DNA of 11,643 bases from an uncultured Selenomonadaceae bacterium (GCA_905235425.1 CAJOKY010000042.1:1-11643); one strand, 5' to 3'; shown: positions 1 through 6,921, counted from the first letter of the stretch. Program-made: numbers and translations. Notes: generated from the letters alone by a model not told the origin.

Positions 1-351
1 ATTGACTTTATCGACGCGTTGAAACTTTTCAAGGCGGATGAAGATACAAAGGCTGTATTGATGATTGGCGAAATTGGCGGCAGTGCGGAAGAGGACGCGG
101 CTAAATGGATTGCCGAAAATATGCCGGAAAAACCTGTTGCGGCATTTATCGCAGGTCGTCAAGCGCCGAAGGGTAAACGTATGGGACATGCAGGCGCTAT
201 TATTTCCGGCGGTAAAGGTACTGCGGCTGACAAGATTAAAGCGCTTAACGCGGTAGGCATTGAAGTAGCTGACACCGTTGCGCATATCGGTGAGACGGTT
301 GTAAATACTTTGAAACGCGCGGGAATTTATGAGGTTTGTCACACCTGCTGA
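1..351 (+). CDS. sucD: Succinate--CoA ligase, alpha subunit (C-terminal part, cut by window edge)
   Basis: The reading frame is open from the first base, so this is the last 116 residues of a gene that begins outside the window. The alpha subunit of succinyl-CoA synthetase carries the phosphohistidine that passes phosphate between succinyl phosphate and the nucleotide bound on the beta subunit (SucC). Two family signatures are visible: GEIGGSAEEDAA, and KGKRMGHAGAII, whose histidine is the phosphorylated residue, followed by SGGKGTA. The C-terminus runs a little past the usual end and closes with an odd Cys-His-Thr-Cys tail (residues CHTC). A gap of only 13 bases separates it from hisH and no terminator is seen, so read-through into hisH is likely. 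sucC presumably lies to the left. Related acyl-CoA ligases share this fold, but the motif match to SucD is close. Confidence 0.93.
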   Translation: MDFIDALKLFKADEDTKAVLMIGEIGGSAEEDAAKWIAENMPEKPVAAFIAGRQAPKGKRMGHAGAIISGGKGTAADKIKALNAVGIEVADTVAHIGETVVNTLKRAGIYEVCHTC

Positions 352-364
352 ACGGGTGGTTTAA

Positions 365-988
365 ATGATTGCTATAATTGATTATGGCGTTGGCAATTTG
401 TACAGCGTCGAAAAGGCTGTTGCGGCAGTAGGCGGTGACGTTATTGTTACCGACGAAGAACAGGATTTAGAAATTGCCGATAAATTGATTTTGCCGGGCG
501 TCGGTGCATTCGGAGACTGCATGAAAAATCTTGAGGCTACCGGTTTAATTCCTACGATACTTGAACAGGTTAAATATAAAAAGCCGCTTTTTGGAATTTG
601 CGTAGGACTTCAGATTTTGTTTGAGTCAAGTGAAGAATCGCCTAATGTTAAGGGTCTCGGCATATTTAAAGGCACGGTGAAAAAGATCTGCGCGGACGGT
701 TTAAAAATTCCGCATATGGGTTGGAACTTTGTAAAGGTCGGCGGCAAGAGTTTTAAAAAATTCGGCGCGTCAAAATTTATGTCGAATCTTCATGCAGAAC
801 CGTATTTTTACTTTGTCCACAGCTATCACGCAGTACCGCAGGATGAAAATTTGGTTGCGGCGCGTACCTTTTACGGCGAAAGTATTACTGCGGCGGTTGA
901 ATACGAAAATATTTTTGCTACACAATTTCATCCGGAAAAATCAGGAGATGTGGGGTTGCAGGTTTTAAAAAATTTCATTAAATTTTAA
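365..988 (+). CDS. hisH: Imidazole glycerol phosphate synthase, glutaminase subunit HisH
   Basis: HisH releases ammonia from glutamine and channels it to HisF. HisF uses it to convert PRFAR into imidazole glycerol phosphate and AICAR in histidine synthesis. The 207-residue protein has the normal length and a complete class I amidotransferase triad: Cys79 in FGICVGLQ, and His189 and Glu191 in TQFHPEKSG. The N-terminus IAIIDYGVGNLYSVEKA, the oxyanion segment PGVGAFGDCM and the PHMGWN motif (residues 116-121) are all typical. The ATG follows a GGGTGG ribosome binding site in the 13-base gap after sucD. The stop codon is immediately followed by a heptamer-repeat tract that separates hisH from hisA. 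The partner gene hisF is not in the window. Confidence 0.96.
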   Translation: MIAIIDYGVGNLYSVEKAVAAVGGDVIVTDEEQDLEIADKLILPGVGAFGDCMKNLEATGLIPTILEQVKYKKPLFGICVGLQILFESSEESPNVKGLGIFKGTVKKICADGLKIPHMGWNFVKVGGKSFKKFGASKFMSNLHAEPYFYFVHSYHAVPQDENLVAARTFYGESITAAVEYENIFATQFHPEKSGDVGLQVLKNFIKF

Positions 989-992
989 ATAC

Positions 993-1007
993 CTAATCCC
1001 TGATTAG
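993..1007 (+). repeat. Small perfect inverted repeat at start of the hisH-hisA repeat tract
   Basis: CTAATC (993-998) and GATTAG (1002-1007) are perfect reverse complements separated by the three bases CCT. The hairpin arises where a unit of the CCCTAAT family meets units of the GATTAGT/GAGTAGT family, which is close to its reverse complement. No T-run follows, so it is unlikely to be an efficient intrinsic terminator. It lies five bases after the hisH stop codon. Confidence 0.5.
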
Positions 1008-1114
1008 TGATTAGTGAGTAGTAAGTAGTGAGTAGTGAAAATCTGCTCCCTAATCCCTGCTCCCTACTCCCTGCTCCCTAATCCCTGCTCCCTAATCCCT
1101 AATCCCTGTTCCCT
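1002..1114. repeat. Heptanucleotide tandem repeat tract between hisH and hisA
   Basis: Two blocks have an exact 7-base period. Block one (1002-1037) is five units: GATTAGT, GATTAGT, GAGTAGT, AAGTAGT, GAGTAGT. Block two (1045-1114) is ten units of the form NNTCCCT, namely GCTCCCT, AATCCCT, ACTCCCT and GTTCCCT in mixed order. The blocks are related as imperfect reverse complements (AGTGATT against AGGGATT), so the leader of hisA could fold back on itself. The tract fills nearly all of the 145 bases between the hisH stop and the hisA start, leaving only the hisA ribosome binding site outside it. No promoter was recognised in the gap. Confidence 0.93.
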
Positions 1115-1120
1115 AAAAAC

Positions 1121-1127
1121 GGAGGTG
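1121..1127 (+). promoter_or_regulatory. Ribosome binding site deciding the hisA TTG start
   Basis: GGAGGTG lies 6 bases upstream of TTG at 1134. It immediately follows the heptamer tract and is the only good Shine-Dalgarno sequence in the region. It fixes translation at the TTG rather than at the in-frame ATG at 1035, which lies inside the repeats. Confidence 0.85.
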
Positions 1128-1133
1128 TTACAG

Positions 1134-1856
1134 TTGATAATTTTACCTGCGATAGATATTCGCGGCGGTCACTGTGTCCGCCTTACGCAAGGTGATTTTG
1201 AAAGAGAATTTAACTATTCAAATTATCCAGAAGATACGGCGCTTGAAATGCAAAACGCCGGCGCACAATATCTTCACGTGGTAGATTTGGACGGCGCTAA
1301 AGTCGGTCACCCCATGAATATCTTCACGATAAAAAAAATTTTGGAAAATATCGAAATACCTATTGAAGTAGGCGGCGGCATTCGCTCAATGGAAGAAATT
1401 GAAATGCTCCTTGATATCGGCGTACAGCGTGTAGTTTTGGGAACGGCGGCAGTTGACAATCCCAACTTTGTACGGCAGGCGGCGGTTGAATTTGGCGAAA
1501 GAGTACTTGCCGCGATTGACGCAAGAGGCGGCGTTGTAGAAATAGACGGCTGGGGAAATTCCGGTCAACTTGAAGCGGAGGAACTTGCCGCGCGTATAGG
1601 TGACTGCGGCATTACGACTATAATTTATACCGATATATCGCGTGACGGTACGCTTGCCGGTGCCAACGTTGAAAAAGTTGTTCAAATGGCGCGTAAATCC
1701 GGCTTATCCGTCATAGCCTCAGGCGGCATAAGATCCATTGACGAAATTAAGGCGCTTAAGTCTTATGAACATGAAGGCATTGTCGGCTGTGTTATCGGTA
1801 AAGCGATTTATGAAGGCATAATCAGCTTGAGTGAAGCAGTCGAAGTAGCAAGGTAG
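1134..1856 (+). CDS. hisA: ProFAR isomerase HisA
   Basis: This (beta/alpha)8-barrel isomerase performs the Amadori rearrangement of ProFAR to PRFAR, the substrate of HisF-HisH, in histidine synthesis. From the TTG the protein is 240 residues, the usual HisA length. The catalytic aspartates are Asp8 (LPAIDIRGG) and Asp129 (AAIDARGG). The two phosphate-binding loops are VGGGIRS (79-85) and ASGGIRS (195-201), with YTDISRDGT at 166-173. The TTG is chosen because GGAGGTG sits 6 bases upstream and the family N-terminus (IILPAIDIRGG) begins exactly there. Extension to the ATG at 1035 would only translate repeat DNA. The stop TAG is the first three bases of a TAGTAAG heptamer, so the repeat tract begins inside the gene. 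hisF, the usual next gene, is absent; an unrelated secreted protein follows. Confidence 0.96.
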   Translation: MIILPAIDIRGGHCVRLTQGDFEREFNYSNYPEDTALEMQNAGAQYLHVVDLDGAKVGHPMNIFTIKKILENIEIPIEVGGGIRSMEEIEMLLDIGVQRVVLGTAAVDNPNFVRQAAVEFGERVLAAIDARGGVVEIDGWGNSGQLEAEELAARIGDCGITTIIYTDISRDGTLAGANVEKVVQMARKSGLSVIASGGIRSIDEIKALKSYEHEGIVGCVIGKAIYEGIISLSEAVEVAR

Positions 1857-1966
1857 TAAGTAGTGAGTAGTGAGTAGTGAGTAGTGGATAGTGAAGTTTT
1901 GGGCTAACAGCTAACAGCTAAAGGCTAACAGCTAAAGGCTAACAGCTAACAGCTAAAAGCTAACAG
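1854..1966. repeat. Heptanucleotide tandem repeat tract between hisA and the ChW-repeat gene
   Basis: Two different heptamer families lie side by side. The first block (1854-1895) has six units: TAGTAAG, three TAGTGAG, TAGTGGA and TAGTGAA. A short linker follows, then nine units (1904-1966) of CTAACAG with CTAAAGG and CTAAAAG variants. The first unit contains the hisA stop codon. The second block ends four bases before the ribosome binding site of the next gene. Apart from the linker and the binding site, the whole intergenic gap is repeat. No terminator or promoter was recognised in it. Confidence 0.93.
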
Positions 1967-1973
1967 CTATAAA

Positions 1974-1979
1974 GAGGTG
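1974..1979 (+). promoter_or_regulatory. Ribosome binding site for the ChW-repeat protein
   Basis: GAGGTG is located 6 bases before TTG at 1986. A GTG that overlaps this motif at 1977 would also open the frame, but it would leave no upstream ribosome binding site and would add residues before the lysines of the signal peptide. The TTG is therefore preferred. Confidence 0.7.
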
Positions 1980-1985
1980 GAGAAC

Positions 1986-2537
1986 TTGAAAAAATTTTTC
2001 ACATTCGTATTAGCAGGATTTTTAATTTTAATCGCGCAGGTTGCCTTTGCCGAAACTCGTACTGTTCACTTAAACTTTCAAGCTTATGTACAAGATATCG
2101 GCTGGCAAAACGCGGTAGGTAACGGCAAAGTCGCCGGTACTACCGGTCAAGCCAAACGCCTTGAAGCACTGCTGATAAACTGCATGGACGGTACAACGAA
2201 CATGATTCAGTACAATGCCCACGTGCAAAATGTCGGCTGGCAGGGCTGGAAAAATTCCGGCAGTGTCGCAGGTACTACGGGAAAAAATTTGCGCTTGGAA
2301 GCTATCAGAATAAAATTTGTTGAACCGTATTCAAAGGTTTTGGACGTTTACTACAGAGCGCATGTTGAAAACGGCGGCTGGCTCGGTTGGGCGGCTAACG
2401 GTGAACCTGCCGGTACCGCCGGTGCAGGATTGCGGCTTGAGGCTATTCAAATTCAAATTGTGCCGAAAGGTACAAAGATCGATCGCGGCGGCAAGGCTTA
2501 CTACGAAAAAGCTCAACCCGGTTTAGTAGTTATTTAA
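1986..2537 (+). CDS. Secreted protein with three ChW (clostridial hydrophobic W) repeats
   Basis: The 183-residue product starts with a clear Sec signal peptide: two lysines, a hydrophobic core and a likely signal peptidase I site AFA|ET after residue 22. The mature part is essentially three ChW repeats (about residues 28-64, 75-111 and 121-158). Each shows the pattern Y.AHVQ..GW..W...G..AGT.G..LRLEAI.I. Repeat one keeps the first Trp (40) but has Ala where the second Trp is expected. A short basic and aromatic tail follows. ChW repeats are known from secreted and surface proteins of Clostridium and relatives, with a suspected but unsettled role in binding or cell-surface interaction. No catalytic domain, sortase motif or other anchor is seen, so this is a repeat-only secreted protein of unknown function. 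An intrinsic terminator follows at 2563. Confidence 0.85.
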   Translation: MKKFFTFVLAGFLILIAQVAFAETRTVHLNFQAYVQDIGWQNAVGNGKVAGTTGQAKRLEALLINCMDGTTNMIQYNAHVQNVGWQGWKNSGSVAGTTGKNLRLEAIRIKFVEPYSKVLDVYYRAHVENGGWLGWAANGEPAGTAGAGLRLEAIQIQIVPKGTKIDRGGKAYYEKAQPGLVVI

Positions 2538-2562
2538 TCTGAAAATATTTAGCATAAAAATC

Positions 2563-2590
2563 AGCGTCCGAAATTCACGGGCGCTTTTTT
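2563..2590 (+). terminator. Rho-independent terminator after the ChW-repeat gene
   Basis: The stem AGCGTCCG (2563-2570) pairs with CGGGCGCT (2578-2585) with one G-T pair, around a 7-base loop, and runs directly into a T tract to 2590. It begins 25 bases after the stop codon. It is the only textbook intrinsic terminator in the window and marks the end of the sucD-hisH-hisA-ChW direction of transcription. Confidence 0.9.
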
Positions 2591-2599
2591 CATTCTTCA

Positions 2600-2627
2600 T
2601 TGTAAAAATTTTTTTAACTGTTATAAT
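2600..2627 (+). promoter_or_regulatory. Putative sigma-A promoter for the EamA transporter and mtaB
   Basis: TTGTAA (2600-2605) and a perfect TATAAT (2622-2627) are separated by 16 bases. They sit just after the terminator and about 60 bases before the transporter start. The -35 box matches consensus at four of six positions. The position after a terminator and before a new gene supports a real promoter. Confidence 0.65.
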
Positions 2628-2661
2628 CTTCCAATCGGTATAACTGAAAAAATTTTTTTAG

Positions 2662-2697
2662 CACTTGTTTAAAAAGAAGGTATATCACTTGTTTAAA
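2662..2697 (+). repeat. 12-bp direct repeat CACTTGTTTAAA spanning alternative starts of the transporter
   Basis: CACTTGTTTAAA occurs at 2662-2673 and again at 2686-2697, exactly 24 bases apart. The TTG inside each copy is therefore in the same frame. The second TTG has AAGAAGG 8 bases upstream and is taken as the start. The first has no ribosome binding site. Confidence 0.7.
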
Positions 2698-3525
2698 TCA
2701 TTGTCACTGATTTGGCTGATATGGGGCATGAACTGGGTCGTAATGAAAATGGCAAATTTATATTTCCCGCCTGTCCTATTCGTCACATACCGATTTGCAA
2801 GCGGCGCGTTAATACTTTTAATCGCGGCAATTTTAATGAAAGTTCCAATGCCGCAAGCCAAATATCTGCCGTACTTGATTTTTACCGGCATATTTCAAAT
2901 TTCGTTGAACACTGTCTTGGTGCAAACGGGTATGGTAACATTAGGCGCGGGAACTGCCGCCGTAATAAACTACACCATGCCGCTATGGGTCGCGATAATG
3001 GCGCATTTTATGTTGGGCGAAAAATTGACTCGTCAAAAACTCGGCGGCATTTTCCTGAGCTTAATCGGCTTGTACATTTTAATGGGCTTGACAGAATTAA
3101 CCGACGTGCAGGCGGCTTTCTTAACGCTGTTATCGGCAATATCATGGGCGTTTGCAAACGTCATTACAAAGATGAAATTAAAAGGCTGTTCAATGATGCA
3201 AATTGTCACTTGGCAAATGGTAAGCGGCGCGATTGTGCTTGTAATTTATTCCGCGTCAATTCCTCAAGGTGACGTTGACTGGAATTTAAATTCAGCTCTG
3301 ATTTTACTTTACAACGGCGTCTTGGCATCGGCGCTTGCCTTCTTCATATGGAATTGGCTTTTAATGAAGATTGAGGCAGGTAAAGCGTCAACTGCAGTAC
3401 TCGGCGTGCCGGTCGTCGGAGTATTGGGCGGAATAATTATTTTAGGCGAGCCGCTGACTTTTCATGTTATACTTGGAATGTTTATGATACTCGCCGGAAT
3501 TTGCGTCGTTGTAAACAGTAAGTAA
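2689..3525 (+). CDS. EamA/DMT-family membrane transporter
   Basis: A hydrophobic integral membrane protein of 278 residues with the two-fold EamA layout expected for about ten membrane helices. The first half opens with LIWLIWGMNWVVMKMAN and ends near GIFLSLIGLYILMG. The second half ends with ILGEPLTFHVILGMFMILAG, the characteristic closing helix pair. Members of the drug/metabolite transporter superfamily export amino acids, nucleosides and other small metabolites, but the substrate cannot be read from sequence. The TTG at 2689 is chosen because AAGAAGG (2674-2680) lies 8 bases upstream and the first residues then match the usual family N-terminus. An upstream in-frame TTG at 2665 would add eight residues. 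The gene is preceded by a putative promoter and followed 12 bases later by mtaB, so the two are probably cotranscribed. Confidence 0.88.
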   Translation: MFKSLSLIWLIWGMNWVVMKMANLYFPPVLFVTYRFASGALILLIAAILMKVPMPQAKYLPYLIFTGIFQISLNTVLVQTGMVTLGAGTAAVINYTMPLWVAIMAHFMLGEKLTRQKLGGIFLSLIGLYILMGLTELTDVQAAFLTLLSAISWAFANVITKMKLKGCSMMQIVTWQMVSGAIVLVIYSASIPQGDVDWNLNSALILLYNGVLASALAFFIWNWLLMKIEAGKASTAVLGVPVVGVLGGIIILGEPLTFHVILGMFMILAGICVVVNSK

Positions 3526-3537
3526 AAGGATTTTAAT

Positions 3538-4851
3538 ATGCAAAATAATTTAACAGTAGCGATTTTAACTTTAGGCTGTAAAGTCAATCAATATGAATCC
3601 GAAGCCGTAGCAAAACTTTTCACCGACAGCGGCTGTACGTTGACTGAAAATCTTGAAACGGCTGATATTATAATTGTCAACACCTGCGCGGTTACGGCGG
3701 TAAGTTCAAAAAAATCACGGCAGACAATTCATCGCGCTACACGTAACCCCAACGCTATCATCGCGGTTATGGGCTGTTATGCGCAATCTTCGCCGCAGGA
3801 AATTTCAGATATCGAAGGCGTCAACGTCATTATGGGTACTGCCGACAAATTGAAAGTTGCCGCACTTGTTGAACAGGCGCTGAAAAATCGCAGTGAAAAA
3901 ATTTTTAACGTGACACGCGCAGAAGATATTTCGGCGTTTGAAGAATTGCCGCATATGCCGCAACGTACGCGGGCTTTTATGAAGATTGAGGACGGCTGTA
4001 ATAATTTTTGCTCCTACTGCATAATCCCCTATCTGCGCGGTAGAGTGCGTTCGCGAAGTTTGGACAGCATTAAAGCCGAATGTGAACTGCTTGCCGCGAA
4101 AGGTTACAAGGAGATTGTTTTAACCGGTATTCATATCGGCGCGTACGGCAGAGATTTTGACGAGAAAATTACGCTGGTTGACGCGGTTAAAACTATTTTG
4201 TCATACGCCGCACCTTTACGCTTGAGATTGGGTTCACTTGAATCAGCCGAAATGTCAGATGAATTGATTGACTTGATGAAAAGCGATAAGCGCATTTGTA
4301 ACCACGTGCATTTGCCTTTGCAAGCAGGCAGTGACAAAATTTTAAAGCTTATGCGCCGTCCCTACACCACGAAAATTTTTGACGCCTTGACTACGCGATT
4401 GGTTAAAGAAATTCCCGACATATCGATTGGTACTGATTTAATCACGGGTTTTCCAAATGAAGACGATAAACTGTTTGCCGAGACGCTGGAGTTTGTGAAA
4501 TCTCAACCTTTCAGCAAAATTCACGTCTTCCCATTTTCTGCGCGTGAAGGTACGGTAGCCGCAACTATGGAAAATCAAGTCCCGCCGCAAATAAAAAAAC
4601 TGCGCACCGCGCAGCTTATAAAAGTTTCCGACGAAAAGGAGTTGGCTTTTCGCAAAAAATTAATCGGGCAAAATGTTGATATTATCGCCGAAACAGAAAG
4701 TGAAAATTTATTTGACGGTCTCACGAAAAATTATGTTCGCGTATTCGTACCGTCGAGTGAAAAGATTAATTCCGGCGACGTGATTAATGTTGAAGTACAA
4801 AAAATTTTTGATAACGGCGTTTTCGGCGTTCAACTAATCCCTAATCCCTAA
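3538..4851 (+). CDS. mtaB: tRNA t6A37 methylthiotransferase MtaB
   Basis: This radical-SAM enzyme adds a methylthio group to t6A37, giving ms2t6A next to the anticodon of tRNAs reading ANN codons. The 437 residues show the N-terminal methylthiotransferase domain with its three cluster cysteines, Cys14 (LGCKVNQYES), Cys50 (NTCAVT) and Cys80 (MGCYAQ). The radical-SAM motif Cys154, Cys158, Cys161 (DGCNNFCSYC) comes next. The segment HVHLPLQAGSDKILKLMRR is typical, and a TRAM-like RNA-binding domain occupies about the last 65 residues. LGCKVNQYES and the IIPYLRGRVRSR segment favour MtaB over the related MiaB and RimO. AAAGGA precedes the ATG by 7 bases. The last five residues (LIPNP) and the TAA stop are encoded by CTAATCC heptamer repeats, so the native 3' end appears replaced or extended by the tract. 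Confidence 0.93.
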   Translation: MQNNLTVAILTLGCKVNQYESEAVAKLFTDSGCTLTENLETADIIIVNTCAVTAVSSKKSRQTIHRATRNPNAIIAVMGCYAQSSPQEISDIEGVNVIMGTADKLKVAALVEQALKNRSEKIFNVTRAEDISAFEELPHMPQRTRAFMKIEDGCNNFCSYCIIPYLRGRVRSRSLDSIKAECELLAAKGYKEIVLTGIHIGAYGRDFDEKITLVDAVKTILSYAAPLRLRLGSLESAEMSDELIDLMKSDKRICNHVHLPLQAGSDKILKLMRRPYTTKIFDALTTRLVKEIPDISIGTDLITGFPNEDDKLFAETLEFVKSQPFSKIHVFPFSAREGTVAATMENQVPPQIKKLRTAQLIKVSDEKELAFRKKLIGQNVDIIAETESENLFDGLTKNYVRVFVPSSEKINSGDVINVEVQKIFDNGVFGVQLIPNP

Positions 4852-4861
4852 TCCCTGCTCC
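4834..4861. repeat. Heptanucleotide repeat at the mtaB / kinase convergent junction
   Basis: Three units of CTAATCC and one of CTGCTCC (28 bases) run through the end of mtaB up to the end of the opposing kinase gene. The mtaB stop TAA (4849-4851) lies in the tract. The kinase stop (CTA at 4862-4864 on this strand) is the start of what would be the next unit. The two genes are separated by only ten bases of repeat, and no hairpin-plus-T terminator is visible for either direction. Confidence 0.92.
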
Positions 4862-6913
4862 CTATTTCTTCGTTATATGTTCATTGACGGTAGAGATAAG
4901 GTGCGCGATATCAAAAGGCTTGGCAACGTGCGAATCCATACCGCTTTCAATGCTCATCTTTTTATCTTGGTCGCGTGCATTGGCGCTTAACGCGATAATC
5001 GGTAAAATATCTGTATCACTCCTGCCCAACGCTCTAATCGCGCGTGTCGCTTCGTAGCCGTTCATTACCGGCATCTGAATATCCATTAAAACCAGATCGT
5101 AATATCCTGAGGGACGATTTTTTATAGCCTCTACGGCGTCACAGCCGTCGGGTACTGACTCTACCAAAAAGCCGCTTTCTGATAAAATTGTTTCGGCAAG
5201 CATACGATTAACTTCAATATCTTCAACAAGCAAAATTCTGTACTTGCCATGCGCCTTAAATTCACGAATTGTTTCCGGCAAAGATTGAGTATTGTCCTGC
5301 ACAAGCTTAAGCGGCAAATTCACGATGAAGGTTGAACCTTCATTTTTTTTGCTTGTCACTTTGATTGATCCGCCCATAATATTCAAAAGTTTTTTTGTAA
5401 TGGTAAGTCCCAATCCCGTACCGATATACCCCGTCTGCGTCGAAGTACTTTCACGTTCAAAGGCATCAAACATTCTATGCATAAATTCTTCCGACATACC
5501 TACGCCGTTGTCGATAATCGAAAATTCATAGCGTGCGTAGCCGGAATCTGAAACGCGAACTTGTTTAGCCGTAATTCTGACTGTGCCGTCATTCGGCGTA
5601 AATTTAACCGCGTTGCTTAAAAGGTTACTCATTACGCGGCGAAAACGCAACGGATCAATATAAACCTCCCGCGCAGGTAAATTTATTTCCTCTTCAATGT
5701 GAATACCTTTTTCTTCAGCTTGAATTTTGAACATATCGGCAACAATGCGCAACTGCCGCTGTAAATCGCAAGCTTCGGTTTTAAGTTCCGTCCGACCGTA
5801 GTCAATCTTGCTCATCTCAAGCAGATCGTCAATCAAGTCAAGCAAATGGTGATTGGATTCGTCAAGTTTATCAAGATAACTTTTCAAAACTTTCGCCTCA
5901 TTAATATGCCGTTGTGCAAGCGCGGTAAATCCCATTATCGCATTCATAGGCGTGCGAATATCGTGGGATATACTGAAAAGAAACGACGCCTTGACTTCAT
6001 TCGCGTGCCTTTCACGTTCCAGCGCCATTTCCATATTTAATTTTTCCGTCAACTCTTTTCGCACGCCGACAATATGTTCAGTGATATCGCGATAACTCAT
6101 AATAACGTGGCGCTGTAAAGTCTCGTCTTTAACCTTGACAATTGAAACTTCCATATGAATTAAAGAGCCTTCTTTGTCGGAAAAGCGATAATGGAAAGTA
6201 TACGAATCATCAACTTTAATACGCTTTTCAATGTGTTCGACGGAAATTTCTTTGAGATAAAAATTCCTATCTTTTTCGACAACATAACGCTGAGCGTATT
6301 CGTTTAAAACGTCTGTCCAACGTACAGCGTCACCTGTCAAATTTAAGTCATGTACAATCTCCTTGAAATAATCTTTTTTCATCTTGTAGGGGCGCATTGT
6401 GCCTTTATCAAGATTGAGAAGGTAGATTGAATCAAAACCGCGACTTAATCCCTCAATGACTTTTGCGCGTCTGATATTTTCTTCCCTTGCGTCATGCTGC
6501 GCGGTAATGTCACGAACAAAAACGTAAAAAACTTCTCCGTAAGTTTGGCTGTGGACATATCGCCCGTAATCGTCAAGCCATCTTACTGAGCCGTCCTTGC
6601 GTATAATTCTGTATTCGACATAGTCAATATTGCGATCGTCTTTTGCAATTTGTTCGGTAATGGATCCTTCTACAGCGTCTAAATCGTCGGGGTGAACCAT
6701 GCCGCGAAAAGAAAAGCCGGTCAATTCTTTGAACTCGTCTAAATTTTTACAGCCGAAAATATCAAACAGTACGTCATTTGCATATAAAAGTTTTTCATCA
6801 CCTGTAGCACGATAAATAAAAAATCCGCCCGGCATTCTCTGCGTTAATTTTTCAATATTAAAGACGGGAATTTCTTTTTCCGGCTCATTTTCAACAAAAT
6901 TTATTTTATCCAA
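4862..6913 (-). CDS. Soluble PAS-containing hybrid sensor histidine kinase / response regulator
   Basis: The predicted 683-residue protein has no signal peptide or membrane segment, so it should act in the cytoplasm. Numbered from the TTG, it has a PAS domain at about 20-142, with a PAC-like EYRIIRKDGSVRWLDDYG, and a second PAS-like region at about 155-285. HisKA follows with the phospho-acceptor His317 (SISHDIRTPMN). The ATPase domain has an N box (NLLSNAVKF, 430-438), G1 (DNGVGM) and G2 (GTGLGL, 498-503). The C-terminal receiver has the acidic pair in LVEDIEVN, phospho-acceptor Asp611 (LMDIQMP), Ser643 and Lys665. It has no DNA-binding output, so phosphate must pass to a separate HPt protein or regulator. 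TTG at 6913 has AAGAAGG 8 bases upstream; the GTG at 6922 abuts that motif and is less likely. The gene lies 41 bases downstream of a second hybrid kinase on the same strand. Its TAG stop abuts a heptamer tract. Confidence 0.92.
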   Translation of the reverse strand: MDKINFVENEPEKEIPVFNIEKLTQRMPGGFFIYRATGDEKLLYANDVLFDIFGCKNLDEFKELTGFSFRGMVHPDDLDAVEGSITEQIAKDDRNIDYVEYRIIRKDGSVRWLDDYGRYVHSQTYGEVFYVFVRDITAQHDAREENIRRAKVIEGLSRGFDSIYLLNLDKGTMRPYKMKKDYFKEIVHDLNLTGDAVRWTDVLNEYAQRYVVEKDRNFYLKEISVEHIEKRIKVDDSYTFHYRFSDKEGSLIHMEVSIVKVKDETLQRHVIMSYRDITEHIVGVRKELTEKLNMEMALERERHANEVKASFLFSISHDIRTPMNAIMGFTALAQRHINEAKVLKSYLDKLDESNHHLLDLIDDLLEMSKIDYGRTELKTEACDLQRQLRIVADMFKIQAEEKGIHIEEEINLPAREVYIDPLRFRRVMSNLLSNAVKFTPNDGTVRITAKQVRVSDSGYARYEFSIIDNGVGMSEEFMHRMFDAFERESTSTQTGYIGTGLGLTITKKLLNIMGGSIKVTSKKNEGSTFIVNLPLKLVQDNTQSLPETIREFKAHGKYRILLVEDIEVNRMLAETILSESGFLVESVPDGCDAVEAIKNRPSGYYDLVLMDIQMPVMNGYEATRAIRALGRSDTDILPIIALSANARDQDKKMSIESGMDSHVAKPFDIAHLISTVNEHITKK

Positions 6914-6921
6914 AACATACA

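Noticed and set aside
1002..1114. CRISPR array
   Set aside because: The repeats are contiguous 7-base units without unique spacers, and no cas genes are present.
1035..1133. N-terminal extension of HisA from an in-frame ATG at 1035
   Set aside because: The 33 extra residues are translated heptamer repeat (runs such as SLIPNPCSL), there is no ribosome binding site before it, and HisA has its full normal length from TTG 1134 with GGAGGTG upstream.
1386..1685. Antisense open frame inside hisA
   Set aside because: It is an unstopped frame opposite a conserved gene, with no family match and no ribosome binding site that I can see.
1977..1985. GTG start for the ChW-repeat protein
   Set aside because: The GTG overlaps the GAGGTG ribosome binding site itself. 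TTG 1986 has correct spacing and begins the signal peptide with its lysines.
1857..1985. Insertion sequence or attachment site behind the repeat tracts
   Set aside because: No transposase, integrase, terminal inverted repeat or target duplication is visible anywhere in the window.
2712..3272. Long open frame overlapping the EamA gene in another + frame
   Set aside because: It is rich in Asn, Arg and His with no recognisable domain, has no ribosome binding site, and lies wholly within a well-supported membrane-protein gene.
3508..3525. Heptamer repeat at the 3' end of the EamA gene (C-terminus VNSK like that of MurG)
   Set aside because: GTAAACAGTAAGTAA resembles the repeat-derived end of murG, but there is no tandem unit beyond it. 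Chance similarity cannot be excluded, so it was not called.
4834..4861. Telomere-like repeat (ATTAGGG on the other strand)
   Set aside because: The resemblance to TTAGGG is superficial: the period is seven, tracts are internal, short and mixed with other families, and both orientations occur.
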